NCBI GenBank assembly: GCA_016713425.1
Contig: JADJPE010000005.1
Span: 3,162,001 to 3,226,000, forward strand
DNA from: Deltaproteobacteria bacterium
Lineage (GTDB): Bacteria; Myxococcota; Kuafuiibacteriia; Kuafuiibacteriales; Kuafuiibacteriaceae
Length of the DNA stretch: 64,000 nt
Reading direction: 5' to 3'
Shown piece after piece: positions 8,162 through 18,901 of this stretch (positions are counted from its first letter, which is position 1; each line of letters opens with the position of its first letter). A program made the translations under genes and the position numbers. Below the pieces are notes generated by a model, which made no database searches, was not told where the DNA came from, and saw only the letters and a list, made by a program, of their open reading frames with translations.

Positions 8162-9457
8162 TTACCGTTCGCCAAAGGTACGGAGGAACAGCGTGCGGAC
8201 GGCCTCACGTCCTTCGTCCGTCAGGAAGCGCGTTCCTGTGCCGGTGAAGCGTGTGCGCCGAATGCGAGGCGGCTCGATGGGCTTCCAGGCTTCGCCCTGC
8301 CAGCTCATCCACTGGTGCGTTTCTTGATCGAACACGTGCACCGGCTTTTTGAAGTGGCGCGCGAGCTCGGCCGCCCAGCCGGTGCCGCCGCGAACGGTGC
8401 CATCGCCCATGATGTGGCCGACGACGAACACCTCGCCCGCGGATGAGACCTGGTGCCAAATCGTCTGGAGCATGCGCTGAAACGTTTCGGTACGCGGGAA
8501 CTTTCGGTGGAGTTGCGCGTCGACGTAGGCTGGGCTCACCGCGCCGAGTCGAAGCGTTTCTTCGTCGAGCTCGACCACGCCTCGCTTGCGGTGCGGGGCC
8601 CGCCCCGCGAACGAGAACGTCATTTCTTGGACCTTGTAGCGCTCGGCCCACATGCCGAACTCGGACTCGGCGCCTTGTGCGCCGCCCGACAGCAGCGTGT
8701 ACGCCGTTGGCCCAAGCCTGTGGGGCGCGGTGGGTTGCTCTTCGCTGGCTTCGATCAACGCCAGGGTATCCGGGTTGAGGAAGAGGCGGGTCTCATCGAC
8801 AACCGGCTTGCCGTGATCCTTGAGCAGCCGAACGGTGACCTGATCTTCGTGTGGCTCCAGGAAGAGCGCGACGTCGATGAGGGACTCGAAAGGCGAGCAA
8901 GGTGCGGTGATCCGGGTCGGATGGATGCTCGTCACTTCACGATGGGTCTGGGCGCCCATCCACAGCTCCGCGTCGAACCGCTTTGCGAGCGCCTTGATCG
9001 CGCCCAATTCGGCCGATGTGGTGGCCATCGGTCCTTCCCAGTTGAAACCATCGACGATGATCGCACTGGGGCGAAACGAAAGGTGGTCTTCGTAGCGCTT
9101 CGCGATCCGCTCGAGATCCTCAGCCGACATGCGACCTCGCGGAAACGCATGAATGACGCGGCTGTTCTGAATGCTCCGGCGGACGGCTTCGGGCTCCGCG
9201 AGATTGGTCCGGCGAGCCATGTCGTCGAACAGCCCGTCGTACCAGCACTGGACGTGGTCGATGTTTTGCTCAAGCGAAACGTGGAGGACCGAGCGCTCCC
9301 GCATCAGGTCGTCCAGCGCGATTTGGACCAGAAATGCCGTCTTTCCGGTCCCGGCTCGAGCCATGACGACGCCCAGATTGCCGGGTCCAAGGCCGCCATG
9401 GATCGACCGCTCGAGAACCCGGAGCGGACTGTGAGTATTGACTTCCTTCCTGTACAT
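8162..9457 (-). CDS. RecA/DnaB-type ATPase fused to a SLOG-like domain
   Basis: The 431-residue product has two parts. Residues about 10-235 form a RecA-like P-loop ATPase related to DnaB/KaiC ATPase cores: Walker A ARAGTGKT at 33-40, LHVSLEQN where the catalytic Glu of the family lies, a Walker B-like AIIVDGFNW (Asp136), and MGAQTHRE resembling a sensor motif. Residues about 250-430 look like a SLOG/Rossmann nucleotide-binding domain: YTLLSGGAQGAESEFGMWA, later VFVVGHIMGDGT and RHFKKPVHVFD. SLOG domains bind nucleotide-derived ligands in several defence and signalling proteins. No membrane segment is seen. It starts 10 bp after the EF-G stop and is probably co-transcribed with it. Function unknown; the fusion is inferred from motifs only. 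Confidence 0.7.
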   Translation of the reverse strand: MYRKEVNTHSPLRVLERSIHGGLGPGNLGVVMARAGTGKTAFLVQIALDDLMRERSVLHVSLEQNIDHVQCWYDGLFDDMARRTNLAEPEAVRRSIQNSRVIHAFPRGRMSAEDLERIAKRYEDHLSFRPSAIIVDGFNWEGPMATTSAELGAIKALAKRFDAELWMGAQTHREVTSIHPTRITAPCSPFESLIDVALFLEPHEDQVTVRLLKDHGKPVVDETRLFLNPDTLALIEASEEQPTAPHRLGPTAYTLLSGGAQGAESEFGMWAERYKVQEMTFSFAGRAPHRKRGVVELDEETLRLGAVSPAYVDAQLHRKFPRTETFQRMLQTIWHQVSSAGEVFVVGHIMGDGTVRGGTGWAAELARHFKKPVHVFDQETHQWMSWQGEAWKPIEPPRIRRTRFTGTGTRFLTDEGREAVRTLFLRTFGER

Positions 9458-9467
9458 CCTCGACCCC

Positions 9468-11549
<2,082 letters not shown>

Positions 11550-11658
11550 TTGTCCGAGTACCTCGTGGTGCGGCTACGTTGAGCAGCTGACAGCGCTTGT
11601 AAAGCAGCATTCTCAAAAAACGTCCATTTGGGTGCGCTATCTAGCAAGTTCCCTATGA

Positions 11659-11681
11659 GTGGACCTAACCCAAGGGTCCAC
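11659..11681. terminator. Hairpin at the end of the hydrolase gene
   Basis: A perfect 7-bp inverted repeat (gtggacc / ggtccac, 9-bp loop) overlaps the stop codon of the hydrolase gene. It lies between that operon and the EF-G leader on the same strand. There is no T-run after it, so terminator activity is only possible. Confidence 0.3.
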
Positions 11682-12417
11682 ATCTGAGCGGAAACACCCT
11701 TGGTTGAGCCGTGAGGCGGGCGGCGAGGTCGACGACTGCGCGCGCCACCCGGGGGTCGAACAGGCTCCCGGCGTGCGCGACATCGTCGAGCAACAAGGTC
11801 GGATAGCCGTCCAAGAAGGCCGCCTCGGTGGGCTTGACGAACGGGTCCATCCGGCCGCCGATCGTGAGCAGGCGGTCTTCGAAGTGCTCGAGTCGGTAGG
11901 CGGTCGTGGCGAGGTCCGTCATCATCGGGTGGTCGGGTGCGAGGGCGCGAAGGCGGGGATGAGGCGCGAGTCGGCTGCGCCAGGTGCCGTGGAGCGGGGA
12001 ACAAATGGCGACGAATCCTCGGACCTCGCGGGGCGCGTCGTCGGACTGGAGGGCGAGCCGGGCAAGCACTCCGCCCAGGCTATGCCCGACCAACAGGACC
12101 GAGCTGCACCACGCGCGGAATGTTCGGATTTGCGCGGTGAGGCGCTTTGCCGTCTCGTGTGGGTCTTGAAAAGACCAGTATTCAAAGGCCTCGAAGCCGC
12201 AGGCATGAGGGCGGAGTGCTTCCTTCAGCGTCAGGAACTGAGCACCGTTGGCGCCCACGCCCGGCACGAACAGTACGCCAAGTTCTGAAGGATGATCGAC
12301 GTGTTGCTCGGCGACTTGACTCTTGAGCGGCGTCAACAGCCCCAGCTTCAGATAGGCGAGGGCCTCGGCCTTGACCAAGTCGAAACGCGTGCGCGCAGGC
12401 TTGCCTTCTCGCCTCAT
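11665..12417 (-). CDS. Alpha/beta hydrolase, lipase-like
   Basis: The 250-residue product has an alpha/beta-hydrolase core: an oxyanion-type VLFVPGVGANG near residue 48, the nucleophile elbow GHSLGG (Ser113), a likely acid in GGRMDPFVKP and a late His in DDVAHAGSLFD. The combination resembles triacylglycerol lipases and PGAP1-like esterases; the substrate cannot be read from sequence. No clear signal peptide is present, so a cytoplasmic location is likely. Its ATG overlaps the stop of the upstream secreted-protein gene by 4 bp, making it the last gene of a four-gene operon that starts at 15819. Confidence 0.85.
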   Translation of the reverse strand: MRREGKPARTRFDLVKAEALAYLKLGLLTPLKSQVAEQHVDHPSELGVLFVPGVGANGAQFLTLKEALRPHACGFEAFEYWSFQDPHETAKRLTAQIRTFRAWCSSVLLVGHSLGGVLARLALQSDDAPREVRGFVAICSPLHGTWRSRLAPHPRLRALAPDHPMMTDLATTAYRLEHFEDRLLTIGGRMDPFVKPTEAAFLDGYPTLLLDDVAHAGSLFDPRVARAVVDLAARLTAQPRVFPLRCGPLG

Positions 12418-13682
12418 CGTGGCCTCGGCGCCGAGGTTGGCCCCGCCTTCTGCGGCTTCGTGGTCTGTGGTTTGGGCGCTGGCTTCGGAAGCGTCACGCG
12501 AAGCAGACGATCCGTGGGCTGGCCGACGGCATGGATGCCGGGGGACGCCGGTCCGTGTGGTCGCTCGTGGGGCGGGGAGGCTGGGCCGGTCTGCCCGGTT
12601 CCATAGGCAAGGAGCTCCGGGAAGGTCGTCTCACCAAGCCAGCGGAAGAGGACGTCGCGCCCGCCGATGCGGAGGACCCAATCCACGCCTGCGTCGACCG
12701 CAACATCGAGGCGGGAAGCGGCGGACGTCCGAAATACGCTATGGCGCCAGCGCAGTCGGCCTCCTTCGATCCGCTCGATGTCGAGCGTGACGCGCACGTA
12801 CCGCTGTGCAGTCGACCTCGACGATGCGACCGCTGAGCCTGAGCCCGAGACCGAGCTTGGGTTCGCGTCTGAGTCTGAGTCTGAGTCTGAGTCGGAAGCG
12901 GTGTTCGCCTGATCTGTGCTCCGTCCGCCGTTCCGCGGCGCGGCATCTTCGGCTGAGAGCTTGAGTACGAAATCGGCCTCGGCGGCGGGGACGAAGTTCA
13001 CACGCACGCCGCTCGAAGCAAAGGCCGCTTCGAGCTGGCGTTCGAGGGCTGCTCGAACGAGATGTGTTCCCCGCGTCAAGATGACGGCCTTGATGGGCGG
13101 CGTGGTCGGCGGCTTGATCGACCGTTTTTTCGTGGTGGTCCCCGACGCGACCGCGGCCGCCTTCTCCGACCCGGCTTTCTGGATCCAGGTCACCAGCCCG
13201 GGCTCGGTGAGGTCTAGTCGGGAGAACGTCGAGAGCGCCTGTGCCCAGCGGTGGGCCGGCGGGACCTTCGTTTTGCTCAAGAAATGGGCCCGAATCACCG
13301 TCCCAGCGATGCGCAGGTCGAGCGCTTGTGCGAGGCGCGCGTCCGCCGCAACCTCGGCTCGCCGCCCCCGCAGGATTTCGAGGGCGTTGTCGGTCCCGCG
13401 GTGGGGATCGGTTTCCGCCTCGGAGGCCCGTTCGATGGCCTCTCTGACCTCGGAGAAGAGGTACGGGTCGACCTGGCCGCTCGCGCCGACCGTAGCCGCC
13501 GCGCTTCCTGTGGCGGGTGCGGTCGCGGCGCCGAGACCGAAGGCCAACCCGATCGCCCTCGTCGCGACCGATCTCGTTACGACCGATCTCGTTGCGGCCG
13601 ATCTCGTTGCGGCCGATCTCGTTGCGATCGATCTCATGGCCACCAATCTCACAGCGACGGATCTCCAAGCGCTCCGGCTCAT
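12414..13682 (-). CDS. Secreted protein of unknown function
   Basis: I place the start at ATG 13682 (MSRSAWRSVAVRLVAMRS), which overlaps the stop of the TlpA-like gene by 4 bp; a longer frame to 14105 runs through that gene and is a shadow. The 422-residue product has a basic N-terminus made of ATRS-type repeats, then a hydrophobic, Ala-rich segment like a signal peptide (AIGLAFGLGAATAPATGSAAA). A helical domain follows. A C-terminal domain (GTHLVRAALERQLEAAFASSG, later RYVRVTLDIERIEGG) is broken by an Asp-Ser repeat and resembles envelope beta/alpha folds without a clear match. Coupling to LPP20- and TlpA-like genes suggests a periplasmic or outer-membrane role. Confidence 0.7.
   Translation of the reverse strand: MSRSAWRSVAVRLVAMRSIATRSAATRSAATRSVVTRSVATRAIGLAFGLGAATAPATGSAAATVGASGQVDPYLFSEVREAIERASEAETDPHRGTDNALEILRGRRAEVAADARLAQALDLRIAGTVIRAHFLSKTKVPPAHRWAQALSTFSRLDLTEPGLVTWIQKAGSEKAAAVASGTTTKKRSIKPPTTPPIKAVILTRGTHLVRAALERQLEAAFASSGVRVNFVPAAEADFVLKLSAEDAAPRNGGRSTDQANTASDSDSDSDSDANPSSVSGSGSAVASSRSTAQRYVRVTLDIERIEGGRLRWRHSVFRTSAASRLDVAVDAGVDWVLRIGGRDVLFRWLGETTFPELLAYGTGQTGPASPPHERPHGPASPGIHAVGQPTDRLLRVTLPKPAPKPQTTKPQKAGPTSAPRPR
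12862..12895. repeat. 6-bp microsatellite coding (Asp-Ser)n
   Basis: Repeated gagtct units in the secreted-protein gene code on the minus strand for a DSDSDSDSD linker. The number of units can change without breaking the frame. Confidence 0.8.
13560..13640. repeat. 15-bp tandem repeat in a signal-peptide region
   Basis: Five imperfect 15-bp units (gatctcgttgcggcc type) code for the (R/S)xATRS repeat in the basic n-region preceding the hydrophobic core of the secreted protein. The unusual length of this n-region comes from the repeat. Confidence 0.75.
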
Positions 13683-14545
13683 GGTGCGAGGCGGGCGGGC
13701 TTCGCTGTCTTGTTCGGCGTCCCGGCCGTGTTCGTTGTCGAGGCGGGCTCGGGCTTGGAACCGGGCCCCGACGTTGCGGCCGCGTGGGCTTCGAGCGTCG
13801 CCGTGATGTCGGCCCCGAAGTGCTCTTCGTATGTTCCCATGGCGCCGTACTTTGACTGCTTCAGTAAGCCTTCTCGATCGATGAGGAAGCTCGCCGGCAA
13901 GGTCACCACCTCGCCGAGGTAGCGCTTGGCGAACATCTGATTGCCGTCGACGACGACCACGAAGGGGAGCTTCTGCGTTGCGAGATATTGCTCGAGCTTG
14001 CCGCGCCCGTCTTGGTCTTCGAGCAGCGCGACCAGGACGACCTTCAGACCTCTGGGCGCGTACTTGTTGTTGAGCGCGACGAGCTCGGGCATCGCTTCGA
14101 GGCACGGCTTGCAGTCGGTGCGGAAGAAATCGAGAAAGACGGGGCTCTTTGGGGCGTAGCTTCGCTCTCGGCCTGGATAAGCGAGGTCCGACAACTTAAC
14201 CATCGCCCCATCGAGGGCGCGCAACCGGAAGTCCGGCGCGGCCACGTTGAGCTCAAGCTGTGTGCCCTTTTTCGGGGCTGGCTTGGCGGTGGAGAGCGCC
14301 GGGTCGAGCGTGCCGCTGCCGATCAACACCGCGATGCACGCGGTGATCCACGCGCACCGGCCTCGCCTCGGTCGCATGGGGCGCTGCACTCCGGTGCTGA
14401 GGTGGCCGTTCGTGGTCGCCTTGGCGCGGACGCCTCGGTCGTTGCAGGCGGCTTCGGCGCATCGCCTCGGCTCGGCGATCACGGGGTGCCTGGTGCTTGC
14501 GCTGGCTCGGGGGTGCAGGGTCAGGGTGGTTGGCATGTTCTTCAT
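13679..14545 (-). CDS. TlpA/ResA-like thioredoxin-fold protein
   Basis: ATG 14545 (MKNMPTTLTLHPR) overlaps the stop of the LPP20-like gene by 4 bp, giving 288 residues. After a basic region a hydrophobic segment (WITACIAVLIGSGTL) acts as membrane anchor or signal sequence. The AhpC/TSA-like thioredoxin domain then begins with APDFRLRALDGAMVKLSDL. The redox motif is CKPC within FFRTDCKPCLEAMPELV (about residue 143), and a cis-Pro loop is likely in VTLPASFLID. Family members are periplasmic thiol-disulfide reductases in cytochrome maturation or envelope redox repair. The C-terminus is a low-complexity Ala/Pro/Thr tail. An internal ATG nearer the hydrophobic segment (MRPRRGRCAW) is an alternative start. 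Confidence 0.82.
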   Translation of the reverse strand: MKNMPTTLTLHPRASASTRHPVIAEPRRCAEAACNDRGVRAKATTNGHLSTGVQRPMRPRRGRCAWITACIAVLIGSGTLDPALSTAKPAPKKGTQLELNVAAPDFRLRALDGAMVKLSDLAYPGRERSYAPKSPVFLDFFRTDCKPCLEAMPELVALNNKYAPRGLKVVLVALLEDQDGRGKLEQYLATQKLPFVVVVDGNQMFAKRYLGEVVTLPASFLIDREGLLKQSKYGAMGTYEEHFGADITATLEAHAAATSGPGSKPEPASTTNTAGTPNKTAKPARLAP

Positions 14546-15819
14546 CGATGGGCCTCCGCGCGCCTGTCCTGGCCAATCGACTCGGCCTGCTGCTCGAGCG
14601 CGTCTTTGATCCACGCCTTGACTTTGGATCCGGCCTCGTCACACCCCTTCTGAATCGCACCTTCGCGCTTCGGATGTCCCGCTTTGCTTGGCGTGATTTC
14701 GCTCACGTCAAGGATCCGTCCCGTCGTCGTGTTGTACAGCACGCCGCGCGCGCCGCAGCGAAAGAAGGTAAACGGACCATCCGTCGACAGAAACTCGGCA
14801 TCGAAACGGATGGCCAGTACATACCCTGCGCTCCGGGTCGAGCCCTCCGACTTCGGGGTCTCTGCGTCAAGGATTTTCCGCGCGAGGTTGTCGTCGATTT
14901 CCTCGGCCGAGACTCGAAAGCCCGCATCCGAGACGGCCTGACGCATCGCACCGACCTGTTCCGCTCGACAGCGTTGCCGCGCCCGGTCTTCGTCGCAGAC
15001 GACCGACACGGCGACCACGTGCGCGCGTTCGCGGGTGAACAGGTCGAGGCGCTCGGCAAGGCCTCGTACGGCCTCGAAGAGCAGTGAAGTGTTCTTGAGC
15101 GTTCCATCGTCGAGGTCGATGGTTGCGCGCATGGGGCCAAGGATGGATTTGGCCTCTCGGAGGTGATCTTGCGTTTTCGTGGCGTCGCGCGCCTCGAAGG
15201 CGGCCTCAGCCAAGCGGTATGCCTCGAGTGCGCGCATTCCGCGGTTCTTCTGAGTCCTCAAGACGGCTTCGAACTGGGCCTTGGGCCACTCGATGAGTGC
15301 GTACGCATCGTAGCGACCATCGCTGCCCGTGCCCGCGCTGGTCTTCCGCACGACCGCCTCCCGGACGGTCAGCGCGTCGCCGGCGATGTCGACGGTGAGG
15401 GACACGACGTATTCGTGTTGCCCGTTTGCCTCGCGCTCGGTCGATGAGAAATCGGACTGGACCGTGGCACCGCAGTAGTTGGTCAACTCGGTCATCGCCT
15501 TCTGGATCGCCAGGTCGCGGGCCGAGGCCTCGCTGTCGAGGCCGGTCGCATCTCCGACGAAGAAGAGGCTCGACGCCGAGCGAGGTGGTTGGTGGAACCA
15601 GGGCGGCGCCGCGAACTGGGTGCGGGACGAAATCCGGCTCGAAGTACCGCTGGGTGTGCCGCTCGAGCCGCTCGAGCTGCCCGGGGCGTTCGCCGGGGGG
15701 ACAGGCCTTGCCCCGCCGCAGCCCATGAGGGCGAGAACGGCCGTGAGCGAGCACACGAGGCCGCGCCGGTGAGAACCAGCCAATGAGGGGTGATCACACA
15801 TCAAAGTCCTTGTTTTCAT
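14542..15819 (-). CDS. LPP20-like lipoprotein
   Basis: The 425-residue product has a lipoprotein signal (LTAVLALMGC, Cys34 as the lipidated residue), then a Ser/Gly/Thr-rich linker. The conserved LPP20-type pattern follows: PPWFHQPPR, FVGDATGLDSEASARDLAIQ and a long region of alternating strands and helices. The second half (about 200-400) resembles a periplasmic receptor-like domain but is not identified. LPP20-family lipoproteins sit in the outer membrane. It is the first gene of the overlapping four-gene operon, so its level sets the translation of the TlpA-like protein behind it. Confidence 0.75.
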   Translation of the reverse strand: MKTRTLMCDHPSLAGSHRRGLVCSLTAVLALMGCGGARPVPPANAPGSSSGSSGTPSGTSSRISSRTQFAAPPWFHQPPRSASSLFFVGDATGLDSEASARDLAIQKAMTELTNYCGATVQSDFSSTEREANGQHEYVVSLTVDIAGDALTVREAVVRKTSAGTGSDGRYDAYALIEWPKAQFEAVLRTQKNRGMRALEAYRLAEAAFEARDATKTQDHLREAKSILGPMRATIDLDDGTLKNTSLLFEAVRGLAERLDLFTRERAHVVAVSVVCDEDRARQRCRAEQVGAMRQAVSDAGFRVSAEEIDDNLARKILDAETPKSEGSTRSAGYVLAIRFDAEFLSTDGPFTFFRCGARGVLYNTTTGRILDVSEITPSKAGHPKREGAIQKGCDEAGSKVKAWIKDALEQQAESIGQDRRAEAHR

Positions 15820-15888
15820 GTCGTCGTTCCTCTGGCAACTGGCGGAAGGTCCGTCTCCGAAACGTAATCTCTGCCCAAGCCTGCCCCT

Positions 15889-15908
15889 ACCCCCGAGTCG
15901 GGGAGGGT
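15889..15908. terminator. GC-rich hairpin between operons
   Basis: An inverted repeat (acccccgagtcggggagggt, core ccccga/tcgggg) lies in the 153-bp gap between the end of the signalling operon (stop at 15973) and the start of the LPP20-like gene. It is placed to terminate the signalling operon but lacks a T-run. Confidence 0.35.
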
Positions 15909-15972
15909 ACGCTGCCTATGTCAGGTCGCAATCGTCGTGGACCGTACTTCAAAGCACCGAGTTCGGGTGGAC

Positions 15973-18831
15973 TCAGAAAGCATCGATGAGGACGAGCGTG
16001 AGGTCGTCTTCGAGGGCGTTGGTTCGCTGGTTCTCCGCGACCGATGTGCAGATGGCGTCGCGCGCTTTGCTGGGTGGCTCGTGACGTGTTTTTTCGATGA
16101 GGCGCAGGAGTCGGGGGAGTCCGAAGGCCCGCCCCGAGGGCATCCGAAAGTCGTAGGCGCCGTCCGTGAAGAGGGCGAAACGCTGACCCGGCACGTATCG
16201 CCCATCGGTCACCCCAGGCTGAAAATCGACGTCCCCGACCAGAGTTCCCGGGGCGCCGACCGGTCGCATCGCTTCGCCCGGGATGAGCTGCATGGGTGGC
16301 GGTGCGCCGGCCCGCCAGACGCGAAAGGTTTCGAGGGCCGGATTCAGGTCGAGGGCGGCCAGACTCAGCCAGTAGTCACCGTTGCAGACGTCCAAGATGT
16401 TGTGATTCATCAAGGCCAGAAGCTGGCCGACATCAGCCGCTTCTGAAAGTTGGAAGTGCGTTCGGCAGGTTCCGATCGCGGTCGCGGCCACCATCGCTGG
16501 ACCGGCGCCGTGGCTGGTCACGTCGCCGATGACAGTGAGAAGACTTCCATCCCGTCTGAGGCCGTACCACCACCAGTCTCCGCCGACGACCGACGCCGGT
16601 TGGCACATGGCGCCGATGTCAAAAGTCTCGTCGGTATATGTGCCCTCCGGCAACATCAGGGATTGGACGGCGCCGGCCAGCGCGAGGTCGCGTTTGAGCA
16701 CTTGTTGCTGAACTGAGCCGATGCGCTGCTCCTGCTTGCGAAGCCGGATGATGTTTCGACAGCGGGCTAGAAGCTCCTGTACGTTGAACGGCTTTGCGAG
16801 ATAGTCGTCGGCGCCGTGCTCGAGTCCCTCCAGCTTGCTGGACATATCGGCGCGTGCGGTGACGAGAATGACGGGGGTCCTCGCGAGGGATCCGGTTTCG
16901 GCCTTAATGGCTTCACAGAGCTCGATGCCGGACATGCGCGGCATCATCATGTCGCTGATGACGAGATCTGGATGGATTCGCCGGCAGAGCTCGAGCCCGG
17001 CCAAACCGTCTTCGGCCGCGTAGACGCGATATGTCGGCCGAAGAATTCGACACAGCATCTTGCGCAGGGAAGGTGTGTCGTCGACGACGACCACTTTGGC
17101 GCCGGTAACGAGATCTTCGTCGACGGTGATGAGCGCGTCGGTCTCGTCATTGGCGTCGGGGGCGTCTCTTCGCTCGTCCGCGTTGTCGATGACTTCTTGG
17201 TCGACATCGGTCATGCCGTCTACGTCGAGGTCATCATCCTCATCGCCGACGTCGTCGACCAGAAACTCCGAGAGCGCTTCACGGGTTGGCCCGATGACGT
17301 CGGCCGTCGGTGCCGCATCGAGGGCATCAGAGGGAAGGTGCGCGGTCCCGGTTCGAAAATAGAGTGAAAAGGTCGAGCCTTCTCCGAGCTTGCTTTCGAC
17401 ATCCACGTATCCGCCGTGGAGCTCCATGAACTCCTTGACGAGCGCGAGGCCAATGCCTGTTCCCGAGTACTTTCGGGTCGTCGAGGCGTCGACTTGCGAA
17501 AAACGATCGAAAATGATGGCCAGGTTCTCTGGGGCAATTCCGATCCCGGTGTCGGAGATATCGATGCGTACGCCTTCGCCACTGGGGTGGGGCGTGTCCG
17601 CGCAGGAAGCGGCGGACACCTTGTGCACGCGAACGTCGATTCGTCCTCCGTTCGGCGTAAACTTGAACGCGTTGGACAGAAGGTTCATCGCGATCTTTTC
17701 GAACTTGCCTCGGTCGACGTAGAGCTCGATATCCTCGGAGCTTGTCTCGAAGCTGAGGCTGATTCCTCGGGAGCGCGCCGCGCCTTCGAGTGTCGTGACG
17801 TATTCTTTGAGCGTCTCGATCAGAAGGATCGGGCAAAAGCGAGCGGTCATTCGCCCCGCCTCGAGCTTCGAAAAATCCAGCAGATCATTGATCAGGCGAA
17901 GCAGTCGATGTTGATTGGCGCGCAAAACTTCGAGGTTTCGCTGGGCTGATGGCGGAATGGATGCGTCGCTGGTCAGAAGGTCGAGCGGGCCGATCGAGAG
18001 TGTGAGCGGGGTTCGAAGCTCGTGGGATACGTTCGCGAAGAACCGGGTCTTGAGCTCGTCGAGCTTCTTGAGATCCTCGTACGCCGTTTGAAGGGCGAGA
18101 GTCCGCTCCTCCACCTTGATCTCGAGCAGCTTTCGTTCCTGCTCGAGCTCCTGGTAGTAACGCACGTTGTTCAGCGCGATCGTCGCCTCGTTGACCAGGT
18201 TCGTGAGGCCGATGGCAAAATTGCTACCCGCTTCGACGCGGGTCTGGTAGCGCGCCTTGGCGCTGGTGTTTCCGGAAAAGAGGAGACCCATCGCTCGGCC
18301 GGGCTCTCCGCCAATTGGATACGCCAAGAACTCGTCCATTCCGACCGCTGCTCCGATTTCTTGGAGGCCGGGATCTTGGACCTCGGGCGAGACGATGACG
18401 CTTTGGCCTTCGCGCAGAATGGCCGAAAGGCGAGGGTCGGACTCGTCGAGGATCAACTGCTCGAGTCCTTGGGCGACCGCCCGGTCGTAGTACCCCTCCA
18501 AGCGCATGAGCTTGAAGCGCGCCGAGTCGTGGCTCTCGCGGAAAAAAACCGCGAATCGTTCGAAGTTTAGCTCGTAGACGATGAATCGAGCGGCGAGGTC
18601 GGCGATCGTCTCAGCCGACCTCGCCCCGTTGAACTGATGACCGATGTCCGAGAGGCGGCGGTAGATCTTGACCTGGGCGTCAAAGGCTTGGTTCTGCTGG
18701 TAGAGCGCGCTCTCGGTGCGAATCAGCTGTCGCACCTGCTTCGATAAACCATCTATCTCGGCACGCAGACGTGCGTGTTCATCGAGGTCGAGGGGAGCCA
18801 TCGATGAACTGCTCGTGTCGATCGACATCAT
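15973..18831 (-). CDS. GAF-histidine kinase-receiver-SpoIIE phosphatase hybrid
   Basis: The 952-residue product contains four modules: a coiled coil and GAF domain (about 40-220), a histidine kinase with FFANVSHELRTPLTL (phospho-His near 270) and ATP-binding motifs NLLSNAFKFTPNGG, DTGIGIAPE and GTGIGLALVKEF, an acidic Asp/Glu linker, a receiver domain with VVDDTPSLRKM and LVISDMMMPRMSG (phospho-Asp) and AKPF, and a C-terminal PP2C/SpoIIE-type phosphatase with VGGDWWWYG, GDVTSHGAG, FTDGAYD and DDLTLVLID. SpoIIE-type phosphatases dephosphorylate STAS anti-anti-sigma factors. With two STAS proteins and an RsbW-like kinase in the same operon, this is likely the signal-responsive phosphatase of a partner switch. 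It is the last gene, 70 bp after the FIST gene. Confidence 0.92.
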   Translation of the reverse strand: MMSIDTSSSSMAPLDLDEHARLRAEIDGLSKQVRQLIRTESALYQQNQAFDAQVKIYRRLSDIGHQFNGARSAETIADLAARFIVYELNFERFAVFFRESHDSARFKLMRLEGYYDRAVAQGLEQLILDESDPRLSAILREGQSVIVSPEVQDPGLQEIGAAVGMDEFLAYPIGGEPGRAMGLLFSGNTSAKARYQTRVEAGSNFAIGLTNLVNEATIALNNVRYYQELEQERKLLEIKVEERTLALQTAYEDLKKLDELKTRFFANVSHELRTPLTLSIGPLDLLTSDASIPPSAQRNLEVLRANQHRLLRLINDLLDFSKLEAGRMTARFCPILLIETLKEYVTTLEGAARSRGISLSFETSSEDIELYVDRGKFEKIAMNLLSNAFKFTPNGGRIDVRVHKVSAASCADTPHPSGEGVRIDISDTGIGIAPENLAIIFDRFSQVDASTTRKYSGTGIGLALVKEFMELHGGYVDVESKLGEGSTFSLYFRTGTAHLPSDALDAAPTADVIGPTREALSEFLVDDVGDEDDDLDVDGMTDVDQEVIDNADERRDAPDANDETDALITVDEDLVTGAKVVVVDDTPSLRKMLCRILRPTYRVYAAEDGLAGLELCRRIHPDLVISDMMMPRMSGIELCEAIKAETGSLARTPVILVTARADMSSKLEGLEHGADDYLAKPFNVQELLARCRNIIRLRKQEQRIGSVQQQVLKRDLALAGAVQSLMLPEGTYTDETFDIGAMCQPASVVGGDWWWYGLRRDGSLLTVIGDVTSHGAGPAMVAATAIGTCRTHFQLSEAADVGQLLALMNHNILDVCNGDYWLSLAALDLNPALETFRVWRAGAPPPMQLIPGEAMRPVGAPGTLVGDVDFQPGVTDGRYVPGQRFALFTDGAYDFRMPSGRAFGLPRLLRLIEKTRHEPPSKARDAICTSVAENQRTNALEDDLTLVLIDAF

Positions 18832-18901
18832 TCAAACTCTGTCGTGCTTCTCGTGCTTCTCGAGACCTGAGCGAAACCCGCCGTAGGAACCTACTAGGAA
18901 C

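Noticed and set aside
13683..14105. N-terminal extension of the secreted-protein gene
   Set aside because: It overlaps the TlpA-like gene in another frame; a 4-bp overlap start at 13682 and a signal peptide are better.
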